Assembly: GCA_963836015.1 (NCBI GenBank)
Contig: CAWIIF010000004.1
Coordinates: forward strand, 992,001 to 1,056,000
Length of the DNA: 64,000 bases
Reading direction: 5' to 3'
Source: CAWCDJ01 sp963836015
GTDB lineage: Bacteria > Acidobacteriota > Terriglobia > Bryobacterales > Bryobacteraceae
Below are positions 41,521 to 51,400 of this stretch, one piece after another. The number at the start of each line of letters is the position of its first letter. The first letter of the stretch is position 1. Below the pieces are notes generated by a model. The model made no database searches and was not told where the DNA came from. It worked only from the letters and a program-made list of their open reading frames with translations. Position numbers and translations under genes: made by a program.

Positions 41521-44174
41521 AGAGCTTCGTCGATTTTGCGCAACTGGGTTTCGTAGTCCGCCAGCTTCTGGCGGATGGTTTCGATCACCTTGGCGGGCGC
41601 CTTGCCGAGGAACGTCTCGTCTCCCAACTGGCGGATGGAGTTGGCGATGTTCTTGACGAGTTGTTCGCGCTCTTTTTCGAGGCGCTTGCGCTGGGCTTCC
41701 TGCTGCGCCTGGGGCACTTCGAGCACCAGGTCGAAGAGGGCGGTGGAGCGGATGGCGGCCGCCTTGGGCGCGGTGTCGGTGCGGAACTCGAGCTTCAAGT
41801 TGGCGAGCTTCTCGATAGCCTCGGCGTGGCGGCGGGCCGTTTCGAGCGCCGAATTGCGCGAGTAGACCACTCCGTGCAGCAGCTTCTTGGGATCGAGCTT
41901 GGCCTCGGTGCGCAAGGTGCGCGCCATGGTGACCAGCTCCTGGAGGATGGCGATTTCGCGCTCGGCTTCGTGATCGGCCAGCTCGGGCCGGTATTGCGGG
42001 TATTCGGCCACGGCGATCGAAGGCGCGCGTGTAGGCCGGTCGGAGGCGAGCCGCTGCCAGAGCTCTTCGGTGAGGAAAGGCATGGCCGGGTGCAGCAGGC
42101 GCAGCGCGCTCTCGAAAGCCGCCAGGGTATTGCGCCAGCCGGGGGTGAGGCCGGAGCCTTCCTGGAATCGCAGTTTCTTGAGCTCTACGTACCAATCGCA
42201 GAACTCGTGCCAGAAAAACTGCCAGAGCACTTGCGCGGCTTCGTGATAGCGGTAAGTTTCGATGGCCCGGTTCACCTGCTCGGCGCAGCTGTTCAGGCGG
42301 CTGAAAATCCAGCGGTCTTCGATGCGCGGCTCGAGCGTGTCCAGGTCCGACTCGGGACGGAATTGAGCCAGGTCCTCGGGCACCCAGGGCTCGACTCCGG
42401 AGCGCTCCATGTTCATGAAGAGGAAGCGCGCGGCGTTCCAGATCTTGTTGGCGAAGGAGCGCGAGCTCTCCATCCGGTCTTCGGTGAGGACGATGTCGGT
42501 GCCCGGCGCGGCGCCCTGCAGGAGAGCCATTCGGACGGCGTCGGTGCCGTATTTCTCGGTCACCACCAGGGGGTCCACTACGTTGCCGCGCGTCTTCGAC
42601 ATCTTCTGGCGTTCGGCGTCGCGCACCAGGCCGTGAATATAGACCTGGCGGAAGGGCACATCGCCCATGAATTCGATCCCCATCATGGCCATGCGGGCCA
42701 CCCAGAAAAACAGGATGTCGAAGCCGGTGATGAGCAGCGACGTGGGATAGAAGACGGCCAGGTCCTCGGTCTGGTCGGGCCAGCCGAGGGTGGAAAACGG
42801 CCAGAGCGCGGAGCTGAACCAGGTGTCGAGGACGTCGGTATCCTGCTCGAGCCGGCCGGAGCCGCAGCGCGGGCAGGTGGTGGGGGCTTCGCGCGCCACC
42901 ACGATCTCGCGGCATTCCCCGCAGTGCCATGCGGGAATGCGGTGGCCCCACCAGAGCTGGCGCGAGATGCACCAGTCGCGGATGTTGTACATCCACTCGA
43001 AGTAGGTCTTGGACCAGTTGGCCGGGATGAATTCGATTTTGCCGGTCTCGACAGCCTGGATCGCTTTATCGGCGAGCGGCTTGGCCTTGACGAACCACTG
43101 GGTGGAGACGAGCGGCTCGACCACCGACTTGCAGCGCTGGCAGGTGCCCAGGCTCACGGTGTAATCCTCGATTTTGACGAGATCGCCGCGCCCCTGCAAA
43201 TCGGCCACCACGCGGCGGCGGGCTTCGAAGCGGTCGATGCCGGCGTAGGGGCCGGCGGCGGCGGTCATGACGCCGTGATCGTCGATCACCTGGATCTTCG
43301 GCAGGTTGTGGCGGCGTCCGGCCTCGAAATCGTTCAGGTCGTGCGCGGGGGTGACTTTGACCACGCCGGTGCCGAAGGCGGGGTCGGCCAGCTCATCGAG
43401 GATGATGGGGACCTCGCGATCCATCAGGGGCACCTGGACGGTCTTGCCGTGCAGGTCGAAGTAGCGGGCGTCCTTCGGGTTGATGGCGACGGCGGTATCG
43501 CCGAGCATGGTTTCGGGGCGGGTGGTGGCCACGGTCACGTAGCGGCCGGGCATCCCGTTGACGGGGTACCGGATGTGCCAGAGGTGGCCCTGGACGTCGG
43601 TGTGTGCCACTTCGAGGTCGGAGATGGCGGTGTGGCAGCCCGGGCACCAGTTGACCATGTACTCGCCGCGGAAAATCAGGCCCTTTTCGTACAGGCGGAC
43701 GAAGACCTCGCGGACGGCGCGCGAGAGTCCGGCATCGAGCGTGAAGCGCTCGCGCGACCAGTCGCAGCTGGCGCCCAGGCGGACCATCTGGTTCTTGATG
43801 GTGTCGCCGGATTGGGCCTTCCATTCCCAGACGCGCTTCTCGAACTCCTCGCGGCCGAGGTCGCGGTAGTTGATGCCCTCTTCGGCCAGTTTGCGGGCCA
43901 CCACCATCTGGGTGGCGATGCCGGCGTGGTCGGTGCCGGGCAGCCACAGGGTGTTGTCGCCGAGCATGCGGTGCCAGCGGACGGTAACGTCGATCTCGGT
44001 GTGTTCGAGCATGTGGCCGATGTGCAGCGATCCGGTCACATTGGGCGGAGGAATGACGAGCGAAAATACCCGGCCCGCGCTCCTGGCAGAAGCGTGGAAG
44101 ATGCCGGAGTCGATCCACCACTGGGCCCAGTGCGGCTCAAACCGCTGGGGCTCGTACACTTTTTCGACTTGCAT
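41517..44174 (-). CDS. valS: Valyl-tRNA synthetase
   Basis: An 885-aa class I aminoacyl-tRNA synthetase that charges tRNA-Val. The HIGH motif is PPNVTGSLHIGHMLEH near residue 50. The editing domain follows, including TTRPETMLGDTAVAINP. The KMSKS-type motif is KMSKTRGNVVDPL near 525. Next are the anticodon-binding domain and a C-terminal coiled-coil arm (about 815-885, KRLEKEREQLVKNIAN). It heads a translationally coupled operon with nadC, birA and coaX. The length is normal. Confidence 0.97.
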   Translation of the reverse strand: MQVEKVYEPQRFEPHWAQWWIDSGIFHASARSAGRVFSLVIPPPNVTGSLHIGHMLEHTEIDVTVRWHRMLGDNTLWLPGTDHAGIATQMVVARKLAEEGINYRDLGREEFEKRVWEWKAQSGDTIKNQMVRLGASCDWSRERFTLDAGLSRAVREVFVRLYEKGLIFRGEYMVNWCPGCHTAISDLEVAHTDVQGHLWHIRYPVNGMPGRYVTVATTRPETMLGDTAVAINPKDARYFDLHGKTVQVPLMDREVPIILDELADPAFGTGVVKVTPAHDLNDFEAGRRHNLPKIQVIDDHGVMTAAAGPYAGIDRFEARRRVVADLQGRGDLVKIEDYTVSLGTCQRCKSVVEPLVSTQWFVKAKPLADKAIQAVETGKIEFIPANWSKTYFEWMYNIRDWCISRQLWWGHRIPAWHCGECREIVVAREAPTTCPRCGSGRLEQDTDVLDTWFSSALWPFSTLGWPDQTEDLAVFYPTSLLITGFDILFFWVARMAMMGIEFMGDVPFRQVYIHGLVRDAERQKMSKTRGNVVDPLVVTEKYGTDAVRMALLQGAAPGTDIVLTEDRMESSRSFANKIWNAARFLFMNMERSGVEPWVPEDLAQFRPESDLDTLEPRIEDRWIFSRLNSCAEQVNRAIETYRYHEAAQVLWQFFWHEFCDWYVELKKLRFQEGSGLTPGWRNTLAAFESALRLLHPAMPFLTEELWQRLASDRPTRAPSIAVAEYPQYRPELADHEAEREIAILQELVTMARTLRTEAKLDPKKLLHGVVYSRNSALETARRHAEAIEKLANLKLEFRTDTAPKAAAIRSTALFDLVLEVPQAQQEAQRKRLEKEREQLVKNIANSIRQLGDETFLGKAPAKVIETIRQKLADYETQLRKIDEAL

Positions 44175-44276
44175 GGGGAAGTAACTATGATAACAGGCGA
44201 AGGCGGGGCTTGTGTGCGGGACGGGGCACGCCGAGGCATGCCCCTGAAGTGCGGACGATTTGAAGACAATACGGGA

Positions 44277-45326
44277 TTAGCGGTAGGCTTCGATCACTTC
44301 GGCGCGGCTCTTGAGGCGCGCGGCTTCGTCAAAGCGGCGTTCGCGCTTGCGGAGCTCCGAGAGGGCTTCCAGTGTGGCAGCCATCATGGGGCCGGGCTTC
44401 AGCATGTACTTCTCCTGGAGAATCAGCGCCCTGGTCAACAGGTCGTCGGCCTCTTTGAAGCGATCCTGCCGCAATCGCAGCAGTCCCAGGTTGCTGAGCG
44501 TCATGGATTGCTCGAAACCGCAGGAGGGGCAGTTCTTGTCCATGATCTGGCGTGCGCGCACCAGCGCCTTCTCCGCCATGGCGTATTTATGTTCGGTCAT
44601 CAGCAGCAGGCCCTGTTCGCTCAAGACGCAGCCCACGCGCGGATGCTCGGGGCCAAGCGTCCGCTCGTAAATCTCCTGCGCCTTGTGATAGAGCGGCAGC
44701 GCCCGGTCGAGGCGTCCGGCGATGCGATGGATCTCGGCCACATTGCTGTACTCGAGAGCGGCATCCACGCTATTCTCGCCCTCGGTTTCGAGCGTCAGCT
44801 TCAAAGCTTCATCGCCCAGGGCAAGGGCCTCATCGGGTTTCGACTGCTGGGTGCGCAGTGCGGCGAGTCCGCCCAGGGTTCGGGCCAGCTGCACGTCGTG
44901 CGGGAGAATCTCCCTTTCGATGGGAAGAGCCTCATTGAAAAGCTTCTCGGCGTAGTCGGCGTCCTCGAGCATCAAGGCTACGCCCGCCAGCAGATTGATG
45001 TTCGTAAGAGTACGCTCGTTGCGCACGCCGAGGGTCCGCCGGAGGATCGCGAGCGAATCCTCGAGGCTCTTCTCACAATCCTGGCGCCGCCCCTGGGCGC
45101 ACTCCGCCTGGGCGAGGTTCATTTCGGTGATTGCGAAGTGCGCGTCGTGCCCCGGACCGAGGGCGCGCCAACGGTCCATGGCCTTGTGATAGAGGACTTC
45201 CGCCTCCTGGTTGTCGCCGCGGCCGGCCGCGGTAAGTCCCTGGTCGTTCCATTGATAGGCCGGGTCGGTCTGGGCGGCCGATGAAAACGCCAGAGCCGAG
45301 AAGGCAAACAGCCTGAGCCAGTTCAT
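44277..45326 (-). CDS. Secreted TPR protein
   Basis: A 349-aa protein with a signal peptide (LRLFAFSALAFSSAAQ) and TPR units over most of its length, of the kinesin-light-chain/TPR_12 type. Examples are QGLTAAGRGDNQEAEVLYHK, RTLGGLAALRTQQSKPDEAL and EIHRIAGRLDRALPLYHKAQ. Such acidobacterial proteins are periplasmic protein-interaction scaffolds without known enzymatic activity. It precedes valS by 102 bases on the same strand and may be separately transcribed. Confidence 0.82.
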   Translation of the reverse strand: MNWLRLFAFSALAFSSAAQTDPAYQWNDQGLTAAGRGDNQEAEVLYHKAMDRWRALGPGHDAHFAITEMNLAQAECAQGRRQDCEKSLEDSLAILRRTLGVRNERTLTNINLLAGVALMLEDADYAEKLFNEALPIEREILPHDVQLARTLGGLAALRTQQSKPDEALALGDEALKLTLETEGENSVDAALEYSNVAEIHRIAGRLDRALPLYHKAQEIYERTLGPEHPRVGCVLSEQGLLLMTEHKYAMAEKALVRARQIMDKNCPSCGFEQSMTLSNLGLLRLRQDRFKEADDLLTRALILQEKYMLKPGPMMAATLEALSELRKRERRFDEAARLKSRAEVIEAYR

Positions 45327-45382
45327 CGCTGCAATTCCTCTCCTGCCTGTTTGTGACGCAGCGCAGGGGATACGGTCTTATC

Positions 45383-45395
45383 GTTTACCGTAAAC
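45383..45395. promoter_or_regulatory. Palindrome GTTTAC-C-GTAAAC
   Basis: A perfect 13-base odd palindrome (GTTTACCGTAAAC) lies 57 bases upstream of the TPR gene in a 265-base gap that otherwise shows no gene. Its core TTTAC-N-GTAAA is the same as in the XRE-cupin/fasciclin promoter at 18026-18036. It may be an operator for a common regulator. Confidence 0.4.
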
Positions 45396-45591
45396 CTGGG
45401 GCCGCTGCGCACGACAGAGGGTCTTCGAGTGTGCCGCCTGATCCTTAAGCTCGATTAGCCGGCGCCATGCACGTTGGGGCGCTGGTCCGGAACATTCCTC
45501 AGCGGTCTACCTATTGCTCAAACGCACATCCACCGGCGGCCGTGCGGCCCGGAAAGCACCACCCCCAGGGTGGCGGTGATACTCTTGGGGC

Positions 45592-48345
45592 ATGGCTACA
45601 TACAAGATCGAACGCGGCCGGAGGCCTGGACTGCCCATCGGGCGGATCAGCCTCATCGCCGTGGTTCTACTGCTGCTGCTCAGCGCCCGTTCGATCGCTT
45701 CCTACGCCGTTGACATCGCCTGGTGGCGGGAACTGGGACAGTTTCGCACTTGGCTGAGTATGCTGTACTACGGCTTCGCGCCTGTGGCCATCGCCACGCT
45801 GCTGGCGTTCGGCGTCCTGTGGCTGGCGCACGCGCGCGCCGTCAAGTTCGCCGGCACCGGCCTGCGCGAGCACCGTATTTACTTCTGGATCTCCACGCTC
45901 GGCCTGTTTATGCTCGCCTACCTGATCGCGGCGTCGGCCATCGACACGTGGACGGTGGTGCGCTTCGCGGGCTCGCGCGGCCTTCCGGCATCGACAACCT
46001 CTTGGCATGACGCGGTGTTTCTGAAGCCGCTCTCGTTTTACCTCTTCGACCTGCCGTTTTACCTAATGCTGCGCAGCTACGTGCTGGCGCTGGTGATCTT
46101 CTGCATCCTGGTTTACTGGGTGGCGGCGCGGGCCTGGCAGCTGCGCTACCGCTTTCCGGACATGCGCGAGGCGCGCGAGATCGACCCCGGCCTGTTCAAA
46201 TTGGAAGGCGGGCTCGAATCGAAGTTCCTGCGCGGGGCGGCGGTGGTTCTGCTCCTGGCGCTGGCGGCGCGCTTCTTTCTCGGCCGCTACGAAATGGTTT
46301 ACAACCAGCACGGCTCATTCCTGGTGGGCATCGACTGGGTGGATCAAAAGGTCGGGCTGCCGATGCAGTGGCTGATGATTCTCGCGTGCCTGGCGGCCGC
46401 GGCATTCGTCTGGGCCGGGCGGTGGCTGCTGGCCGCCTCCATGGCGATCGGGTTGGTGGTGGCGTTCGTCACTCCGGCGGCGGTGGCCGCGCTCTATGTG
46501 CGGCCCAACGAGATTTCGCTCGAGCGGCCGTACATCGATACCCACATTCACGCCACGCTGAGCGCGTTCGGGCTGGAGCGCAACACGCACCAGATCGAGT
46601 TCAAAGCCCAACCGAGCGCACCCATCGACGTGGCCGGCAACCGTCCGCTGCTCGATAATGTGCGGCTGTGGGACTGGAAGCCGTACCACGACACCATCAC
46701 GCAGTTGCAGGCGCTTCGCACCTACTACGCGTTTCACGATACCGATGTGGACCGCTACACCATCGACGGCCAGTACAAACAGGTTCTTCTCTCCCCGCGC
46801 GAGCTCGATATCAGCCAGCTGCCGGATGCCCGCGCGAACTGGATCAACCCCGCGTTCATCTACACCCACGGATATGCGCTGGTGCTGTCGGAAGTCAGCA
46901 AGATGACCTCGGACGGACTGCCGGTGATGATGATCGACAACGCCCCGCCGGAGATCAAAACCAAAAGCCTGCAACTGACCCGCCCGGAGGTCTACTACGG
47001 CGAAGTCACGCACGAGCCGGTCTTCGTCAACACGGCGCAGAAGGAGTTCAACTATCCCTCCGGCGAGCAGAACGCCTACTCGAAATACGAGGGCAAGGGC
47101 GGGTTTCCCATCTCGTCGTTCCCCATGCGGCTGGCCGCCTCCATCACCGAAGGCCAGGCCAACATCATGCTGACGGATTATCTGACGCCCAACAGCCGCA
47201 TGATGATCCACCGCAAAGTGCTCGACCGGCTGAACACACTGGCGGGCTTTCTGCAGTGGGATACCGACCCCTACATGGTGATCACCGACGCGGGACGGCT
47301 GGTGTGGATCGTGGATGGCTACACGACGTCCGACGCCCACCCCTATTCGCGCGCGGTGAACGTTCCGGACATGGGAAGCGTGAACTACATCCGCAATGCC
47401 GTGAAGGCCACGGTGGATGCTTACGACGGCGAGACGCACATGTACGTATTCGCGCCCGACGACCCGATCATCGCCTCCTATCAGAGGCTGTTCCCCGACC
47501 TGTTCCGGCCGGAATCGGAGATGCCCGCCGACCTTCGCAGGCACGCGCGCTATCCCGAGACCATGTTCCGCGTACAGGCCGAAATCTACCGCACCTACCA
47601 CATGCTCGATCCGCAGTCGTTCTACAACAAGGAAGACGTGTGGGACGTGGCGATGCACTCCTCCGGGCAGGACAACGGCCCGACGCCCGTTACCCCGACC
47701 TACCTGATGGCCTCCCTTCCGGGAGAGAGCAAGCCGGAGTTCCTGCTGATGATCCCTTACACGCCGCACAACAAGAACAACCTGATCGGCCTGCTGGCGG
47801 CGCGCTGCGACGGGTCGAGCCTGGGAGAGATGTCGGTCTGGCTGCTTTCGAAACAGGAGCTCATTCCCGGGCCGATGAACATCTCGGCCTATATCAACCA
47901 GGATCAGAACATCTCGAAGGACCTGACGCTGTGGAACCAGCAGGGATCGCATGTGATCCGCGGGCAGATTCTGGTGCTGCCGGTGGGGAACACGTTCCTG
48001 TACGTGCAGCCGATTTACATCCAATCGACCGAAGGCAGCATCCCGCAGCTGAAGAAAGTGGTCCTGGCGGTGGGCAACCGGTTGATCTACGCCGATACCT
48101 ACGACGCGGCACTGGCGCAGTTATCCGCGGACGCGCAACAGTTGGTGACTCTGGCGACTTCGCCCGCCGCAACTTCGGCGCCTGGGGCCGCTCCTCCGCC
48201 TCCGGCGGCAACCGCCCCTGGAGCGGACGCGCGGCTGCAGCGGGTCCGCGACCACCTGCGCAAGTACCGCGAGTTCGCTTCCCAGGGCCGCTGGGCCGAA
48301 GCCGGCAAAGAACTGGAAGCCATCGAGGCCGAGGTGAAGCAGTAA
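45592..48345 (+). CDS. UPF0182 family membrane protein
   Basis: A 917-aa protein of the UPF0182 (COG1615) family. About seven membrane helices occupy residues 15-300 (ISLIAVVLLLLLSARSIASY, LYLFDLPFYLMLRSY-like text). A large extracytoplasmic domain follows with conserved family segments (ERPYIDTHIHATLSAFGLER, NWINPAFIYTHGYALVLSEV, YPSGEQNAYSKYEGKGGFPI). The C-terminus has an Ala/Pro-rich linker and a short helical tail. Function is unknown in all members. It is monocistronic and a hairpin follows the stop. Confidence 0.93.
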   Translation: MATYKIERGRRPGLPIGRISLIAVVLLLLLSARSIASYAVDIAWWRELGQFRTWLSMLYYGFAPVAIATLLAFGVLWLAHARAVKFAGTGLREHRIYFWISTLGLFMLAYLIAASAIDTWTVVRFAGSRGLPASTTSWHDAVFLKPLSFYLFDLPFYLMLRSYVLALVIFCILVYWVAARAWQLRYRFPDMREAREIDPGLFKLEGGLESKFLRGAAVVLLLALAARFFLGRYEMVYNQHGSFLVGIDWVDQKVGLPMQWLMILACLAAAAFVWAGRWLLAASMAIGLVVAFVTPAAVAALYVRPNEISLERPYIDTHIHATLSAFGLERNTHQIEFKAQPSAPIDVAGNRPLLDNVRLWDWKPYHDTITQLQALRTYYAFHDTDVDRYTIDGQYKQVLLSPRELDISQLPDARANWINPAFIYTHGYALVLSEVSKMTSDGLPVMMIDNAPPEIKTKSLQLTRPEVYYGEVTHEPVFVNTAQKEFNYPSGEQNAYSKYEGKGGFPISSFPMRLAASITEGQANIMLTDYLTPNSRMMIHRKVLDRLNTLAGFLQWDTDPYMVITDAGRLVWIVDGYTTSDAHPYSRAVNVPDMGSVNYIRNAVKATVDAYDGETHMYVFAPDDPIIASYQRLFPDLFRPESEMPADLRRHARYPETMFRVQAEIYRTYHMLDPQSFYNKEDVWDVAMHSSGQDNGPTPVTPTYLMASLPGESKPEFLLMIPYTPHNKNNLIGLLAARCDGSSLGEMSVWLLSKQELIPGPMNISAYINQDQNISKDLTLWNQQGSHVIRGQILVLPVGNTFLYVQPIYIQSTEGSIPQLKKVVLAVGNRLIYADTYDAALAQLSADAQQLVTLATSPAATSAPGAAPPPPAATAPGADARLQRVRDHLRKYREFASQGRWAEAGKELEAIEAEVKQ

Positions 48346-48365
48346 GGCGCGCGCGACTTACCGGA

Positions 48366-48398
48366 AGATGTGATGTGTCTATGGAACATCACGTCTTT
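48366..48398 (+). terminator. Hairpin after the UPF0182 gene
   Basis: AGATGTGATGT (48366-48376) pairs with ACATCACGTCT (48386-48396) over 11 pairs with one G-U, around a 9-base loop, followed by a short T run. It begins 21 bases after the UPF0182 stop, so a terminator is likely, though the T tract is weak. Confidence 0.45.
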
Positions 48399-48489
48399 GC
48401 GGCGTTGGCGGACGGGCGTGCCGCGCAATGGCCTCTGAGCAGACCGCCGATTTGGTATGATTTTCCGTTTCGGAGGTCGCGCCAGACCG

Positions 48490-51400
48490 ATGCGAATACT
48501 GCGGTTCCTACCCCTCTGCCTCCTGATTCGCCCTGATGCCGTTGCGCAGCCCACATGCGGGAATGTGCAATTGCAGCTCACGCCCGACTATAGCTTAGCC
48601 ATTGGAAGTTCGACCGGAGGGAGCGCCTACACGATCACCCAGAGGGGCCAGACAGTTGCCTCGGGGCCGATGACCCAGCTCGCTCTTCTCCATTACGACA
48701 ACTCACCGAACACCACATCCGGAACTTCTCCATCCAATCCCGCAGGCGCTGCGTACGATAACGGCAAATTCGGCAAAGGCCTTTACCTTCAAACCGGCAC
48801 GGGAATCACGTATCCGGGCGCTTTACTCAACGGCTCCGAAGGGACGGTTGAGATGTGGATTGCGCCCCGGTTCAATGGGAGCGATCCGGCCTTTTCGGCC
48901 TCGGGCTACAGCATCTTCACGTACAGGGCATCCAACGGCGACTTCTTTACGATTGCAGAAGACTCGGCCCACCAGGGCCGCATCGTCTACACGGGCGCAC
49001 AGGTGAACGGCCAGTGGGAGAGCGCCTACACCTCAGGCGGCGACATGACCCTTTGGAAAGCGGGCGAATGGCATCACATCGCGGCAACCTTCTCGGCGAG
49101 CGCCAACCACATCAGGTTCTACCTGGACGGCGTCAAAATCGCGGACAACAACGAGGGTCATTACTACGCGCCTTCCGCTGCGGGAGGATCGATCCTGCTC
49201 GGCTCAACGGTCTTTACGATCGATGAGCTGAGGATCTCGCACGTAGCGCTGTCCGATTCCGCGATTGCGTTCGATGCCTCGCGTTCGGCTCCCTTCGCCG
49301 ACAACGAAGTGATGTTCTCGCTGGCGGGTGTTTCTCCCGGCCAGTTGAATTATTCCGTTGCCGGATGCGGGTCAGCTGCGTATAACTTCACCGGCGTGCC
49401 GATCAGCAACTTTGCCCCGCCGAGCGGTCTCCTGACCGCCGGCAGCACCAACTTCACAGTCACCTTCAAGACACTTCAGGCGACGACTTGCCGGTATTCG
49501 ACAGGCAGTGCCGCCGATTATTCTGCCATGCAGGCGCTGGATACCGGGCCGCCCACTGCTTCGCACCAGGGCGTGATCAGTGGGCTCTCCGCAGACCCGC
49601 GGGTAGTGAATCGCGTCTACATCCGGTGCGCTTCCAATGCCGATTATGTGCAATCGGCGACTTACAGGGTTGTATCCGCTCCCGGCAGCACATATCCGCG
49701 GATCGGGAATATCTGGATTGGAGGTTATGTCTTCAACAACGCGCCTGACCAGGCGCAAAAGACGCAGCTCGTACTGGGAGCCAACGGGCTTAGCGCAGCG
49801 AATGTCGCGCAACTCCGCGCCACAAATCCCAGCTTCTTAAACATTCCTTCCGTGAATGTGGCGGATAACGGCGGCGAGGGTTCACCACCCGATGCTTATT
49901 TCCTGAAAGATGTCCATGGGAACAAGATCGCCGATTGGTGCAGCCCGGTGCGGTATGTCCTCAACGTGACCAAGCCCGAGGTACCCCAGTTCCTCGCACA
50001 ATATGCCTACCAACTGCTGGCTCAGTCGAACTTTGTTTCCGATGGCCTGTTCTTCGACAGCTTCGGTACGACGATGCCGCAGCCGTTCACCGATTGCTAC
50101 GGAAACGTCGCGCAAATCGATTCGAACGGTGATGGTATCGCTGACGATCCCGCGGCCCTCAATGCGGCCTGGCGCGCGGGAGAGTATGCGGTCGTAAGCG
50201 CATTCCGCTCCCTGGCGCCGGGCGCATACGTGTCCGGACATGTGCTGGAGTCGCCCGCGCAGGCGCAATCCCTGACGGCCTTTAATGGTACGAGCATCGA
50301 GTTCTACACCCAGAGCGCGCGAGAGGGCCAATCCTCGTTCGGCCAACTATGGGACCTGTATCAAGCATGGAATTCGCAGGCGGTCGCACCCACGGTGCCC
50401 ATGGTTCAGGCGTGCCCACCCAATCAACTTTCTTACGGCTACGGTTATTTCCCGCTGAAAGCGATGCTCCCCTCCACCGTGGCATTTGCCCAGAGTTTCT
50501 ATCCGAATATGCGGTTTGGCCTGGCGCTGACTCTGATGGGTGAAGGATTCTTCGGCTTCGATTTTGGTGACGAGGGGCCGCCGGTGACGTGGTGGTACGA
50601 CGAATACGATTTCAAGGTGGGAACTCCCATCGGCCCACCGGCACAGGTGGGAGCGGCACAAACCGCAAATCTTGTCACCAACTCCGGCTTCGAAAACGGG
50701 CTCACCGGATGGCGTCTCATCTTGACTAACGATGGACAAGCCAAAGCCACAGCGTCGGTGGATTCCGCGATTGCGGCAGACGGCCTCTCTTCCGCCCATA
50801 TTGCGATTAACTCCCCGGGAACAGCTAACTGGCACATCGACCTGGAGCAGGATAATCTTCCCCTGGCTGGTGGAACGGAGTACAGGGTTCAATTCTGGGC
50901 TCGGGCGGATTCGCCGCGAACCATCACTGTCTTTACACAAGGAGGCGCGCCGAGTTACCCGAACTACGGGCTCTCCGCGCAGATTGCGATCGGCAAGAGC
51001 TGGTCCCTGCACTCGGCTTCGTTCATGGCCGCGGCCACAGCGAACGATGGGCGCCTGGAATTCTGGGTGGGAGATGCCGCGGGCAGCGTGTGGCTGGACG
51101 ATGTGCAGCTCTCTCAACAAACGGCGCCGGTCTATCGCCGTGATTTCACCAATGGAATCGTGCTCTTGAATGGCGCTGCTACCCCGCAGACCGTTGCCCT
51201 GGAACCCGGACTCCAGCGATTCACCGGCAGACAGGCGCCGCTCTACCAGTACATTGCCGACGATGCCGATGCCGGCTTTAGCGCCACGGGTTCGTGGAAC
51301 ACCGTTACCTACAACACCGGCTCCTATGGTCCTGCAGCGAAGAACCTTCCATCCGAGCCGCAGAACTACAACGGTCCTTACTATCACTGCTGGCAGGGCA

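Noticed and set aside
41661..45284. Very long plus-strand open frame (over 1200 codons) opposite valS and the TPR gene
   Set aside because: It is an antisense shadow produced by GC-rich codon use; it shows no domain text, while valS on the other strand has all its motifs.
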